From the NCBI GenBank assembly GCA_977006965.1, contig OZ345362.1, positions 62,001-126,000 on the forward strand: a stretch of DNA of 64,000 bases, read 5' to 3'. Shown in pieces: positions 21,433 to 31,540 of this stretch; positions within the stretch are counted from its first letter, which is position 1, and each line of letters begins with the position of its first letter. The DNA comes from Phymatolithon calcareum (taxonomy: Eukaryota; Rhodophyta; Florideophyceae; Hapalidiales). The notes beneath the pieces were generated by a model. It did no database searches and was not told the origin of the DNA. It saw nothing but the letters and a program-made list of their open reading frames with translations. The position numbers and the translations under genes were made by a program.

Positions 21433-22047
21433 ATGGAGGAAATGGGACAATTGCGACATAATTTGCAGCAGTGCTTTGATCGAGCTCAAAGCGCCCCAAC
21501 GAATACAACGATTCGCGGAAATGGACCAGGAGTCCTAATATGAATGCAAAAGATTAACCCGGGCCTACACGGAAAGAGAATCTCGAATTCAGGAGACTAT
21601 ATAAGAATAGAGTCACTGAGAAGCAGCTCTGTTGCTCAAATTGAGGATTTGGAAGGTTGTAAACAAAGCATCACATATCCCGCACGGTACGGTACCTCTA
21701 CTCTTATGTTTGGTCTTCTCTTGTGGTCCCTAGCATGTTTTCACGTTTTGAGAATCGGAAGCGTCGCTCTACTATACACATGCAAGAGGCCAAAAAAAGT
21801 ACTCACAGAAAAAGGTTTCTCCACTTCGACCGAGTGGTTCGGACATAGAATTATTCAGACAGCTATTGTGCTTTAGCTTTTTTTAGAAGCAGAGCACTCA
21901 ACAAAACGAGGCTCAACATTGATATTAGTTTTGGATTCGCTGCAACATACAAAGTTCTCTGCCCCGGCTCCTCCACAACGCGTGGAGAATCTTCCTGGCT
22001 CATTGTTCACCAGCAGGGACAGCGAGTAGCCCTGCAGCTCGGCAAAA
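21433..22047 (+). pseudogene. Membrane-protein remnant with in-frame TGA
   Basis: An ATG at 21433 opens MEEMGQLRHNLQQCFDRA and runs 36 codons to a TGA, which is followed in the same phase by a 110-codon frame with one clear membrane span (STLMFGLLLWSLACFHVLRI, near 21695-21755). After the TAG at 21874 a plausible reading continues in another phase (RLNIDISFGFAATYKV... LIVHQQGQRVALQLG) to about 22047. It looks like a type II or single-pass protein gene broken by a stop and a frameshift. No family recognised. Confidence 0.45.
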
Positions 22048-22196
22048 CCAAATGACCATGAAAAGAACAATGACGCCTTGACGGGTTGCGAGCAATCTCT
22101 AGAGAAGTACAAGACCGATTTTAACTGACGTAGAATACGGGCAGACGCGGAAGCTTATGCGCATCCTGTACGGCGTGCGGACGTCTGGAGGAATAT

Positions 22197-22331
22197 GAAA
22201 TTGATGTGAAGGGGGTAAGCCTTGTTGCAGAAATGACCAATTGAAATCAGTATTATCGTACTAATCGCAATCCGTCACAGATTACATTCGGTCATTTCTG
22301 AAACGAGGCAGAGCCCCTTCAAATCAATTTC
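22197..22331. mobile_element. Foldback/TIR element, ~50 bp arms
   Basis: Left arm from GAAATTGATGTGAAGGGG to GCAGAAATGACC (22197-22238) pairs with the right arm from GGTCATTTCTGAAACGAGGC to CCCCTTCAAATCAATTTC (22290-22331), with a few mismatches. The loop of about 50 bases is itself weakly complementary (ATTGAAAT / ATTACATT). A second palindromic element unrelated in sequence to 21105-21229. Confidence 0.8.
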
Positions 22332-22419
22332 GTGCTCTGATTTATGGTATTATATCTACGCCCCTACATCGCAAATTCGTGTCATCTTTATTCCGCCTCA
22401 TGGCGCGGATTTCGTCAGC

Positions 22420-22560
22420 GTAGACGAAAAGAAGGAGAAGAGGAAAATAGATTTTTATTTAAGAGTTACCAACGCATCTGCTAAAGGTGGGGGCAGCTTT
22501 TCGAGTGCCAAGAAAACTCGGCTTGATTCTGCCCTATGAAGGGCGTTGTAGAGGATGTTT
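22420..22560 (-). mobile_element. LINE 3' UTR fragment ((TTC)n-tail family)
   Basis: On the minus strand GCAGATGCGTTGGTAACTCT is followed by TAAATAAAAATC and a pyrimidine CTTCTCCTTC tail, matching the 3' ends at 17491, 37999 and 60205. No coding part remains. Confidence 0.75.
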
Positions 22561-23925
22561 CACGGTTCGGTGGTCTACAAGCAAAGACGAAATGAGCTTG
22601 CGTAGCATTCTGTTGAAACCTATTCATCGCGTTTTGCCGAATAACTCAAATCTGGCGCTAGCGCCGGCTTTCTGATTCCAGATACAGATGGCATCTGCCA
22701 GCAGACGTAAACATAGAGGAACCACACTGGGATTTGTACAAAAGTGGCAGTCTTCATATGTTCCTTGGACTTATTTTGGATCACTGGCGGTAAATAAAAT
22801 TGTTTGCAACGAGTTGAAAAATGACATCGTTCAAACAGCAGTCAGCAGTACGGGGGCACAGAGGTTCTGAAAAGAAAATCGTAGTGTCCTTGCCTTGATG
22901 AACTGAACGTGCAGGTTCTCAAAAGCCAAAGATACATGATAAATTGGCTTCGACGTGCTATTCTTGCTATTTCTGCAAAAACAAAACGACAGAACATAAC
23001 AGTGCACGTGATCTAAATGGAATGGCGCGGTGCAAAGCTTCATATTCTCTAGTTAGAGCAGTGCTAAAGGCTGGAAGGAATGAAGAGTTGGTTTATACCG
23101 GAACGCTGCCGACGAATCTTGATATCGATACGCGAGTTGTGGGGACAGAAATACTGCGCACCTGCGCGAAAATTCCGCACAAAAGTTGACATTTGCTCGA
23201 CTTTAAGGTTTGCTGTTCTTCATAGTGTCCCTAAAATTATTCGTTCAGCCCAATCACAACTGAAAACAGGCCCACCACTCCCTAAATCTCTACTTGCAAG
23301 TGTTTTTAACGCAAACTGTTTTTTCACTAGCAACACATTCAGTCCACCGAATGAGGGAATGGAGCATATGGAACGGCTTCTCCACAAGCTCCGAACGTCT
23401 TCCGGCGAATGAATGTTTGGCATGACTGCGTATGGTAAGAATGGTGTGTTGCAAACTCAGAGCTTCCGAAGTAAGAGGAGACCAAAGATGTCAGGTGCAA
23501 CACAGCACGCGAAGAGTCGATTTGCTCTAGACTGAGGAAGGAGCAAGCGCTTGCTGGACTTTAAAAGTACTGTACAGTACTAAAAACATTCAATTTTACA
23601 AGAGCGCTGATTTTGCGGTCACTTGGGCACTGGAATGTAAATCAATGATACGATTGGTGGGCGAGGAATTGAGTGGGCAATTCAAGATAAGCAGTTTCTG
23701 CTGTGGAGCAGAGGGTCGAGACGTAGGAAATGGAATGTTCAGGGTGTTCATTGCCACTGGATGGTAACAGTATTCAATGCACGACACACGATGGTCATGA
23801 CCGACTGGGTGGGAGATCCTGATGTGGTCAGAATGCATTTTGAGCTAGCAGGCAGAAAGTTGCACAAGGTTATTAGAAGAACGATTCACCAGTTACCCCT
23901 TCCGTAGTACACTATATTTGCAGTT
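22561..23925. other. Intergenic, no supported gene
   Basis: Only short frames on both strands; none has a relative elsewhere in the window. A GTACTGTACAGTAC palindrome lies at about 23568-23581. Confidence 0.4.
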
Positions 23926-23939
23926 CTTCTCCTCCCACG

Positions 23940-24175
23940 GAACAACCCGTTTCAATGAGGTCGGGTGCAGATGCCATTGCATTTTTCGCAAATTACGGTT
24001 TCGTTGCGTCGTTGGTGGTATTTGTGGATACTGTCTTCCCTTCGAAGCTGTCTACGATCAGGTTCGTGGCCTCTTTTATAGACAAATGAAGTCCTTCTTC
24101 TACAAAATCATAAAATTTATGCTTCATAACTATCAGCATGCGAGTGAAGTTAAATCGATTGTTGAAAGCCATCAT
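23940..24175 (-). pseudogene. ICxKCN-motif small gene, copy 1
   Basis: Minus-strand frame MAFNNRFNFTRMLIVMKHKF... FVEEGLHLS... then ATNLIVDSFEGKTVSTNTT. After a one-base shift it continues VICEKCNGICTRPH and stops near 23950. Copies 2 and 4 (plus strand) and 3 and 5 (minus strand) share the same collinear peptide: IVxKHKxYxLVxxGLxLS, a TNTT-rich part and VICKKCN. The conserved CxxC could bind metal. Conservation of one frame over five inverted copies argues that this was a real protein. Family unknown. Confidence 0.5.
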
Positions 24176-24328
24176 GGATTGGATTTCTGTTTAATTGAAA
24201 GCTCCCTTTGTAAGTTATCATTGCACCTGAGAAAGTATTCGTTGCGATACAATCTTTCGCTTACGTTCTCATTTAAGTAGTGAAGTAAACTGGTCAACAC
24301 TAGGTGCTGGTGCAGGTGTGCTGCTAAT

Positions 24329-24700
24329 ATGAGATATCATAATTTCACGGCACCTTGCAAAGACTCGCACCTCCGACTTTTATTCTTGATAGTTACGAGG
24401 CATAAATCTTATAAACTTGTGTCAGCGGGACTTGGTTTGTCTAAAGAGAGACAGTTTCTTCCAAAATTGAAGAGAAACGCTGCAACCTGCAGAAAGCACT
24501 TTCCAAAAGCTGAGCAATGAACCACAACATGAAACTGATCGAAAGCAACGTCGGAATGCGCACCATGTCGAATACAACAACCAAACAGGTGACGACACCC
24601 GCGATCACAGTAATTTGCAAAAGATGCAATCCCGTACATAATACTGACAAGGCTCATGATCCAAGACGAAAAACATGCATAGATTATAGACGTGAGTGAC
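24329..24700 (+). pseudogene. ICxKCN-motif small gene, copy 2
   Basis: Two plus-strand frames form one gene with a small deletion between them: RLLFLIVTRHKSYKLVSAG ... CRKHFPKAEQ, then NMKLIESNVGMRTMSNTTTK and AITVICKRCNPV. Compared with copy 3 it lacks about 7 bases at the frame change near 24520. Faces copy 3, with about 50 bases between the two 3' ends. Confidence 0.5.
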
Positions 24701-24753
24701 CACTTTGACAAACTAGAGATGAAAATAATGTGACGCAGACTTACTTCCAAACT

Positions 24754-24990
24754 TTAGTTTACCAACACAAATTTCCGACATGCTAGGGCTGCGCTTGCGG
24801 GCAGTCTCTTGCGAGGAGAGCGACGAGGTCGACTGCGTACGCCATTGCATTTTTTACAAATAATCGTGATCAAGGGTGGCGTCGACTCTGTGGCGGTTTT
24901 GTTGAATGCAGTGTGCGATTCGAAGTTGTTCGCAATCAGGTCCATGTTGAGATCTGTGGTTCGGTTTCTAGGATGTGGGAAGTGGTTGTT
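24754..24990 (-). pseudogene. ICxKCN-motif small gene, copy 3
   Basis: Minus-strand reading NNHFPHPRNRTTDLNMDLI, FESHTAFNKTATESTPP, LITIICKKCNGVRSRPRR and a basic C-terminus, ending at 24754. It has the longest intact version of the C-terminal half, with CxxC followed by an Arg-Pro-rich tail. Convergent with copy 2. Confidence 0.5.
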
Positions 24991-25044
24991 GAGGGCTATG
25001 GTGTGCTTGTAGGTGTCTTGCGGAAATCCAATGGTTGCCTTTTG

Positions 25045-26815
25045 TAAGCAAATCGAGTCCGGAACGCGAGATCATACGATTAGTGCTCCATAGCGTTCAA
25101 GACGAGCCAGCGACGGTGATGAGCTTTTTCAATGTGCAGTGCAATTCCGTCAGACCCATTCGCACTACAGAAGTGCTAACGCGTTACCACTGCACAATTT
25201 ACATGAGTCAGCAGTGCCCAGAAATGCCCTGATAGGACAAGATAGAAGTTTGCGGTGCGCCTCGAAACTTGTGGAGCCTCTGTGAGATGCCATGTAAGCC
25301 ATTTGGCTCTAAATTTAGTTGGCTTTGCTCGAGGGCGACTTCCTCTGCTATTTTTTGCGGTTATGGCGTTGGTGAGAGCACAAGATACGAGACACTAAAT
25401 ATGAAAGACGACCCCGTTCGTGACGGTGCAGAGGTCGCAATCAAAGAACGTGTGGCGATATTGCGTGAAGTGATTGCACAGAGGGAAATATCACACAGTG
25501 CAAGACATGTTTACTCTCGTATTGCAAACTTTTTTCTTGAACTCCTCAACCGCCTTCGATCCCGCCGAATCATCTCTCCCTCATCGCATATCTTGCGAGT
25601 GAAAAACAAAGGCTTACGACACAACTCATCCCAAAACAGTGGTTTCATCTCCTCATCCAAATCATCCAAATAAAAAGGGTGCAGTCTCCACCGTGACATT
25701 CCTTCACTGCCGAGCGCAAAGCGTCCGCTCGGTGCGACAAAGAATTATGCTGCGCCTATTCGTCGCCACAGCACGCTCTCTGAAATAGAGAGCACTATAA
25801 CCACACTAGAATAAATATGCTCATCCGCCACAGCAGAGAATGAAGACAACGATAATTCCAAACCACACTCGTATCAACGTGCTTATCCGCCGCATCTGTG
25901 AGTGAAAACATCTCAAAATGTCGTCGCACACGTGCATAAAGTACGAGAAACTCCAAAACTCCCCATGCCAAATGAACCGTCCGGAGCTATTCGCCATCGT
26001 GAACTCTATATGACGAAACAGTGGGCTGCGCAAGATGAGCGACACATTCATCCCGGTCGCAGTATCCTTCTTCGCATTTTGAGCTTTCCACGCGTGCAGA
26101 AACCAGCGCGGAATCGACAAACGTTCTTCCAACTCTGTTCATCCGCACTTGTCCATGCGATGGAGAGGCGATGTTTTCGCACGGAGTGGTCGCCAAGAAG
26201 CTAGTGGATGACCGACTGTCGCGCAGTGGCATAGCGGCACCGGAGAGATTGCCGAAATAGCCGAACCAAATAACAGACGCTATTAGAAGCGCGACATCGG
26301 AGAGATAGTGCGACGCTGCGATAGGTTTCAACTCGCGCGGCACATTGTACATGCGCGATTGTCAACAGCGTGCATAAGACACTGTCGTCCTCTACGGACA
26401 TGTCGAAATGCACCGCGAAGACGTTGCGCATGTTGCGGTCTCATAAGGCGCACAGAAGGGAGGGGATTAATGACGCAACGCGTCGCTCGCCGGACGAAGT
26501 ACGCCACTACGACGTGGCGTGCGCGCAGATGGGCACGAAGGGCGAACAGAATGAACGCGGTGATGACGAGGGCAGATGTGGTGTGGCGCAGTGGCGTGCT
26601 ATCACAGCGGCTATGAGGGCGGAACGAAGCACACAGAGGCCGCATCGAGTGTCAAGCTGACGGCATCGGCACCTCCGAAGATAAGACTGCAAGCGAGACG
26701 CTTAGCGGTACAATTAGAATTGTGGTCCATTCTGTTCGATGGACGGGGTGCGAGCGCAGGTGCGGGAATGTCTGGAAGTTGGATGCAGTGGCTGTAAATT
26801 TATCTCGTTGCCTCG
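25045..26815. repeat. Module repeat unit A (about 1.75 kb)
   Basis: Ordered blocks near CGAGATCATACGATTAGTGC, GCCATGTAAGCCATTTGG, ATGGCGTTGG.GAGAGCA, CACGCTCTCTGAAAT and AAAGTACGAGAAACTCC recur in unit C (26816-28490) and unit B (30365-31395). A and C lie head to tail. The minus strand of each unit holds the remains of a membrane-protein gene. Confidence 0.75.
25511..26700 (-). pseudogene. Decayed membrane-protein gene, module A copy
   Basis: Reading the minus strand downwards from 26700: a hydrophobic span (TTSALVITAFILFALRAHLR), a segment FAVHFDMSVEDDSVL, then MYNVPRELKPIAASHYLS with a second span (ALLIASVIWFGYFGNLSG), the block GEFWSFSYFMHVCDD, and at the 3' end YLDDLDEEMKPLFWDEL followed by KICDEGEM. 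These blocks recur in order in module C, and the last three in module B. Frames change several times. Original product probably a several-hundred-residue membrane protein of unknown family. Confidence 0.5.
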
Positions 26816-28490
26816 AGATCATACGAGTACCTGTACTGCTTCGTAACTTTCAAGACTAGCCAGCGCCGGCGGTGAGAGCCTTTTCAATATGCGCTGCAAT
26901 CCCTTCAGACCAGATTCGCAATACAGAGGCGCAAGCGCGTTGAAACCTGTGGAGCCATTGAGAGATGCCATGTAAGCCATTTGGCTCCAAATGTAGGTGC
27001 CTTTGCTCGGCGACGACTTCCTCCGCTCATTTTTGCGAATATGGCGTTGGCCAGAGCATAAGATACTACACCAAATATGGAGGACGACCCCGTGGGTGAT
27101 GGTGCAGAGGTCACAGCCAAGAAAAGCGTGGAGGTACCGCTTGAAATGGTTGCACAGAGTAGGGAAAAATCAAACAGTGGTAAGAGCAAGCCAGTGTTTA
27201 CTCTCCATTCTAAGCTTTGTCTTGAACTCCTCAATCGCCTCCTCTACGACGCATGTACAAAACCAAGCATTTCCCGATCGATCCGTCGAGTCATCTCTCT
27301 CTCTCTCATTGCGTATCTTGGGAGTGAAAAAGGCAGCCTTACTACACAACTCATCCCGAAACAGTGATTTCCTCTCCTGATTCAAATCATCCAAATAAGA
27401 AAGGTGCTGTCTCTACCGTGACACCCCATCATCGCCGAGCGCAAAGCGTCCGTTTGGCGCGACAAAGAAAATACTGTGCCTATTCGCCCCCACAGCACGC
27501 TCTCTGAAATGGCGATCATTCCAAACCACACTCGCAGACATGTGCTCATCCGCCGCATCAGAGTAAAAATGCGGCCAAAAGCTGTCGCACACGCGCATAA
27601 AGTACGAGAAACTCCACAAACTCGCGATGTCAAATGAACCATCCGGAGCTCTTCGCTATCGTGAACCATATATAACGAAACATTGGGTTGCGCACGACAA
27701 ACATTCGTCCAACTCTGTTAATCCGCACTTGTCCATTCAATGAAGGAGAGGCGATATTTGTGCACGGAATGGTCGCCAAGAAGCTGGCGGATGAGCGTAG
27801 ATCGCGCGTTGGGATAATCGGCGCCGGAGAGATTGACGAAAAAGCCGAATCACACGCCGGATGCTAATAGATGCGCCGCACCGAAGAGATTGTTGTATGC
27901 GAGTGCCAAGCCGCGATAGGTTTCAAACTCGCGCGGCACAACGTATATGCGCGATCGTCGACAGCGTGCGTTTGTCAGTTCTGAAAGAGCTTCTGACAGC
28001 GTGCGTGACACAACGTCATCCTCTACGGACAGGTCGAAATGCACCGGGAAGACGTTGCGCGTGTTGCGGTCACATACGGAGCGAGAAGACGGGGGAGCAC
28101 TGACGCATCGCTTCGCTTGCCTTGACGAAATACGCGACTACGACGTCGCGTGCCCGCAGATGCGCACGAAGGTCGAACAGGAAGAAGGCGGTGATGACGA
28201 TCGCAGATACGGTGCGCCGCTGTAGCGTTCTGTGGCAGCGGTTACGAGGGCGTCGCGTGTCAAGCTGGCGGCATTGGCATCGCCGCGGATAAGACTGCAC
28301 GCTGGACGCGTAACGCTGCAATTAGTACAGTATTGTGGCCCATTCTGTTCGTTGGCCGGGTGCGAGAGTGAGTGCGGGAATATTGCGAAGTTGGATGGCG
28401 GGACTGTAAATTTTTCGCCTTGCAATTCTGCTGCGACGAGGGGCTGCGGGAAACGCACACTGGAGGCACCTGAATTGCCTGAATGGGGAA
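26816..28490. repeat. Module repeat unit C
   Basis: Second tandem copy of the module, beginning near CTCGAGATCATACGAGTACC. Same block order as unit A. Diverged by perhaps 15-20% and with its own indels. Confidence 0.75.
27170..28321 (-). pseudogene. Decayed membrane-protein gene, module C copy
   Basis: Minus-strand blocks matching module A in order: VSAIVITAFFLFDLRAHLR (about 28220), VHFDLSVEDDVVSRTLSEA (about 28040), VPREFETYRGLALAYNN, then WSFSYFMRVCDSFW (about 27620), and near the 3' end SYLDDLNQERKSLFRDEL and KIRNERER. A stop codon lies at GVSR-stop-RQH, where module A has a Trp codon. Not functional. Confidence 0.5.
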
Positions 28491-29619
28491 AAGGATTACG
28501 AAATTATAGATAAATTAGCGATCGAGAAGATCATAAATTTTGGAATCTCGATATCGCCAATTTGGTAGTTAAGTGACAGCCCAAGTAAGGTTCTGACATG
28601 CGATCTCTCTATGATGCCTTTTTGCAATCTACAGGATTGCAGGTGCTGTACTGTAGAAGGTAATCGACCGATTGCATTATAAGTAATCCTAACACGGCAC
28701 TCTCAGGGTAGCAGCGTGACGTGCACCGTCAGGCGGTGACCAAGGGGAACTAATGTAAGGCATTTTACGTTGAGTGCTATGAATTCAGTACGTACCGTGG
28801 TACGTGAGCGGCGCGGAGACGTCAAGAAACGGACTAGGAGAGTCTTCATGGACAGTACGTTCAAGGAGTTTCCGCGCTTAATGTTGAATATAAAAACATC
28901 TTTATATTGGCTCTATTCTTGTGCTGAACGTCAAGAAGGGTATTAATCATCGCTATATAGGAGTGCGTAGTCCACTACCGCGAACTAAATACTGCTTGGG
29001 ACTTCAAAAACCAAATTCCGCTCGTTGCGTGAGTACGCTCTGGTGATTGTCTTCAGGTGAGGAATATGTTGAGAGAGACGGGAATAGGGAATAAATCTTG
29101 GTGAATCGACCTGTGGCAGTACTACAATGATTTCACGGACGCAGAAAAATTGATTGTGCAACAAGGAAAGTACAGAAGAACAATAATGCATTAGATCGAA
29201 GCATACATCAGCAGAGTATAATGGCGTCGCTCCTCACGACGAAGGTTTACGTGGACGACCTTTTACTACCGCATCTACTTTTCTCTCGATTGTTTTCCCG
29301 CCTTGCATTTATTCCGTCTCATGATCCTTGCGCGCGCGTGCCCGCATTTTATGCGAATCGCTATTATTCCATGTCATTATTCTTCTGTGTTCTCGTGCGC
29401 TTCGATGCTAGGAAGCTTTCCTTCTTAAGTTCATCGTCCTGGCCAACTCTCTAGTTTCGGGGGCACGTCTTTTATTGCAATCATTGTTCAAGTAAACTGT
29501 TCTATTGAAGACGTCATCGCCCCGAACCAACGCTGTGCCTCATTGGCTTTGGCTTCGGGTTCCTCTTTGTGCCTTGCTGCGAGTCGCAGCAGCACCACCA
29601 CCATTGAAATATTCGACAG
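28491..29619. other. Intergenic between modules, no gene seen
   Basis: AT-rich, with a CTGTACTGTAG word near 28646. Short frames only. Confidence 0.4.
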
Positions 29620-29624
29620 AAATG

Positions 29625-30060
29625 TCCACACTAGGTGCTGGTGCACGAATATTGCGAATTTGGAATGACATGATTTCACGACACCTTGCAGAGGCTCTGA
29701 CATCCGTCCTTTTTGCTTGATAGTTTTTAAGCATAAATCGTATTATCTTGTGGCAGATGGGCTTGATTTTTCTAAAAAAGAGACTGATTCTTTCAAAATT
29801 GAAGAGGAACCACATCCAACCAGCTGAGCAATGGACCACAACATGAAATTGATCGAAAGCAACTTCGGAATGCGCACTGTATCGAATACTAGCATCAAAC
29901 AGGTGACGACACCCGCGATCATCGAAATTTGCAAAAATACTATCCTGTGCATAACACTGACAAGGTTCATAATCCAGGATGAAAGCATGCATGGATTATG
30001 GACGTCAGTGACCACTTTCACAAAGTAGAGATGAAAATAATGTGACCCAGACTTACTTCC
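29625..30060 (+). pseudogene. ICxKCN-motif small gene, copy 4
   Basis: Plus-strand reading FCLIVFKHKSYYLVADG near 29718, stop, then MDHNMKLIESNFGMRTVSN near 29831 and VTTPAI.EICK. Nearly collinear with copy 2 (24329-24700), including the sequence context TCCACACTAGGTGCTGGTGC upstream, so the 24.3-25.0 kb pair was duplicated as a block. Confidence 0.5.
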
Positions 30061-30065
30061 AAAAT

Positions 30066-30310
30066 TTAGTTTAACAACACAAACTTTCGACATGCTATGG
30101 CTGCGCTTGCGCACGGCCTTTTGCGAGGAGAACGACGAGGTCGAGTGCGTACGCCATTGCATTTTTTACAAATTACCGTGATCAACGGTGCCGTCGACTC
30201 GGTGGTAGTTTTGTTGAATGCAGTGTGCGATTTGAAGTGGTTGGCCATCAGGTCCATGTTGAGCTCTATGGTTCGGCTTCTAAGTGGTAGGAAGTGGCTG
30301 TTGAGGGCCG
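30066..30310 (-). pseudogene. ICxKCN-motif small gene, copy 5
   Basis: Minus-strand NMDLMANHFKSHTAFNKTT, LITVICKKCNGVRTRPRR and a basic tail ending at 30066. Matches copy 3. The opposite strand is also open here for 159 codons (30097-30576), which I take as a shadow because the minus frame is the one kept in inverted copies. Confidence 0.5.
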
Positions 30311-30364
30311 TGGTTTACTTGCTGGTGTCTTGCGGAAATCTTCCACCAGAAACGAAATGGTGGC

Positions 30365-31395
30365 CTTTTTGTAGGCAAATCGAGTCCACGGACCGCGACA
30401 TCATGCGATTAGTGCTTCATTACTTTCAAGACTATCCAGTGGCGATGGTGAGAGCCTTTTCAATGTGCCGTGCAATCCCTTCAGATCAAATTCGCACTAC
30501 AGAGGCGCAAGCGCGTTACCATTGCACAGTTTACATCAGTCAACAGTGCTCCAAATGCTCTGATAGGACAAGATAGAAGTTTGCGGTGCACCTCGAACAT
30601 TGTGGAGCCATTGAGAGATGCCATGTAAGCCATTTGGTTCTAAATTTAGGTGGCTTTGCTCGGTGGCGACTTCCTCTTCTAATTTTTACGAATATGGCGT
30701 TGGCGAGAGCACAAGATACTAGACACGAAATATGGATGACTACCCAGTGCGTGATGGTGCAGAGGGCACAGCCAAGAGACGTGTGGTGATATCGCTTGAA
30801 ATGATTGCACAGAGTAGGGAAATATCAAACAGTGCACTTTAAGAACAAGCAAGCATTTACTCTCTTGTACTCCTCAATCGCCTCCCCCGCTAAAATCGGA
30901 AAAGAATTTAAATACACACGAACTAAAACAACCATTTCTCGATCGATCCGCAGAGTCATCTCTCCCTCATCACGTAGCTTGCGAGCGAAAAAAGCAGGCT
31001 TATTCCACAACTCATCGCAAAACAGTGGTTTCCTCTCCTCATCCAAATCATCCACATGAAAATGGTGCTGTCTCTACCGCGACACTCCATCATCGTCGAG
31101 CACAAAGCTGCCGTGCGGCACGACAAAGAAAATGCGGTGCCTAGTCGTCGTCAAAGCACGCTCTCTGAAATGGCGATCATTCCAAACTACACTCGCATAA
31201 ATATGCTCATCCACCACATCAGAGAATGAAAACACCACCAAAAGCCGCCGCACACGCGCATAAAGTACGAGAATCTCCACAAACTCGCGACGCCAAATGA
31301 ACCATCCAGAGCTCTTCGCCATCGTGAACCGTATATAACGAAACATTGAGTTACGCAATATGAGCGACTCATTCCTCCCAGTCGCAGTATCTTCC
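30365..31395. repeat. Module repeat unit B (truncated)
   Basis: Third module copy, with the 3' half of the minus-strand gene. It stops at about 31395, just where the minisatellite starts, so the 5' half of the gene is missing. Confidence 0.7.
30825..31372 (-). pseudogene. Decayed membrane-protein gene, module B copy
   Basis: Minus-strand MFRYIRFTMAKSSGWFIWR, ASVVWNDRHFRERAL, FVVPHGSFVLDDDGVSR, stop, RQHHFHVDDLDEERKPLF, KLRDEGEM, EAIEEYKRV. This copy has the most continuous reading of the 3' half. The stop is at the same site as in module C, so B and C share a common ancestor that was already broken. Confidence 0.5.
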
Positions 31396-31404
31396 TCGTA
31401 TTAA

Positions 31405-31540
31405 TTTTTTTCTAGATTTTGTTGTTTACGAATTATTGGTTATTTTCTAGTTTTTGTTGTTTGTGTATTATTGGTTCTTTTCTAGATTTTGTTGTTTGTG
31501 TATTATTGGTTCTTTTCTAGTTTTTGTTGTTTGTGTATTC
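31405..31540 (+). repeat. Minisatellite, ~35 bp unit, four copies
   Basis: Four head-to-tail copies of a unit containing TTTTCTAG(A)TTTTGTTG and TTTGTGTATTATTGGTTC, alternating between TCTAGATTTTG and TCTAGTTTTTG variants. It marks the edge of module B. Confidence 0.9.

Noticed and set aside
30097-30576. 159-codon plus-strand frame as a gene
   Set aside because: The corresponding frame is broken in module A, and the minus-strand frame is the one preserved in inverted copies.
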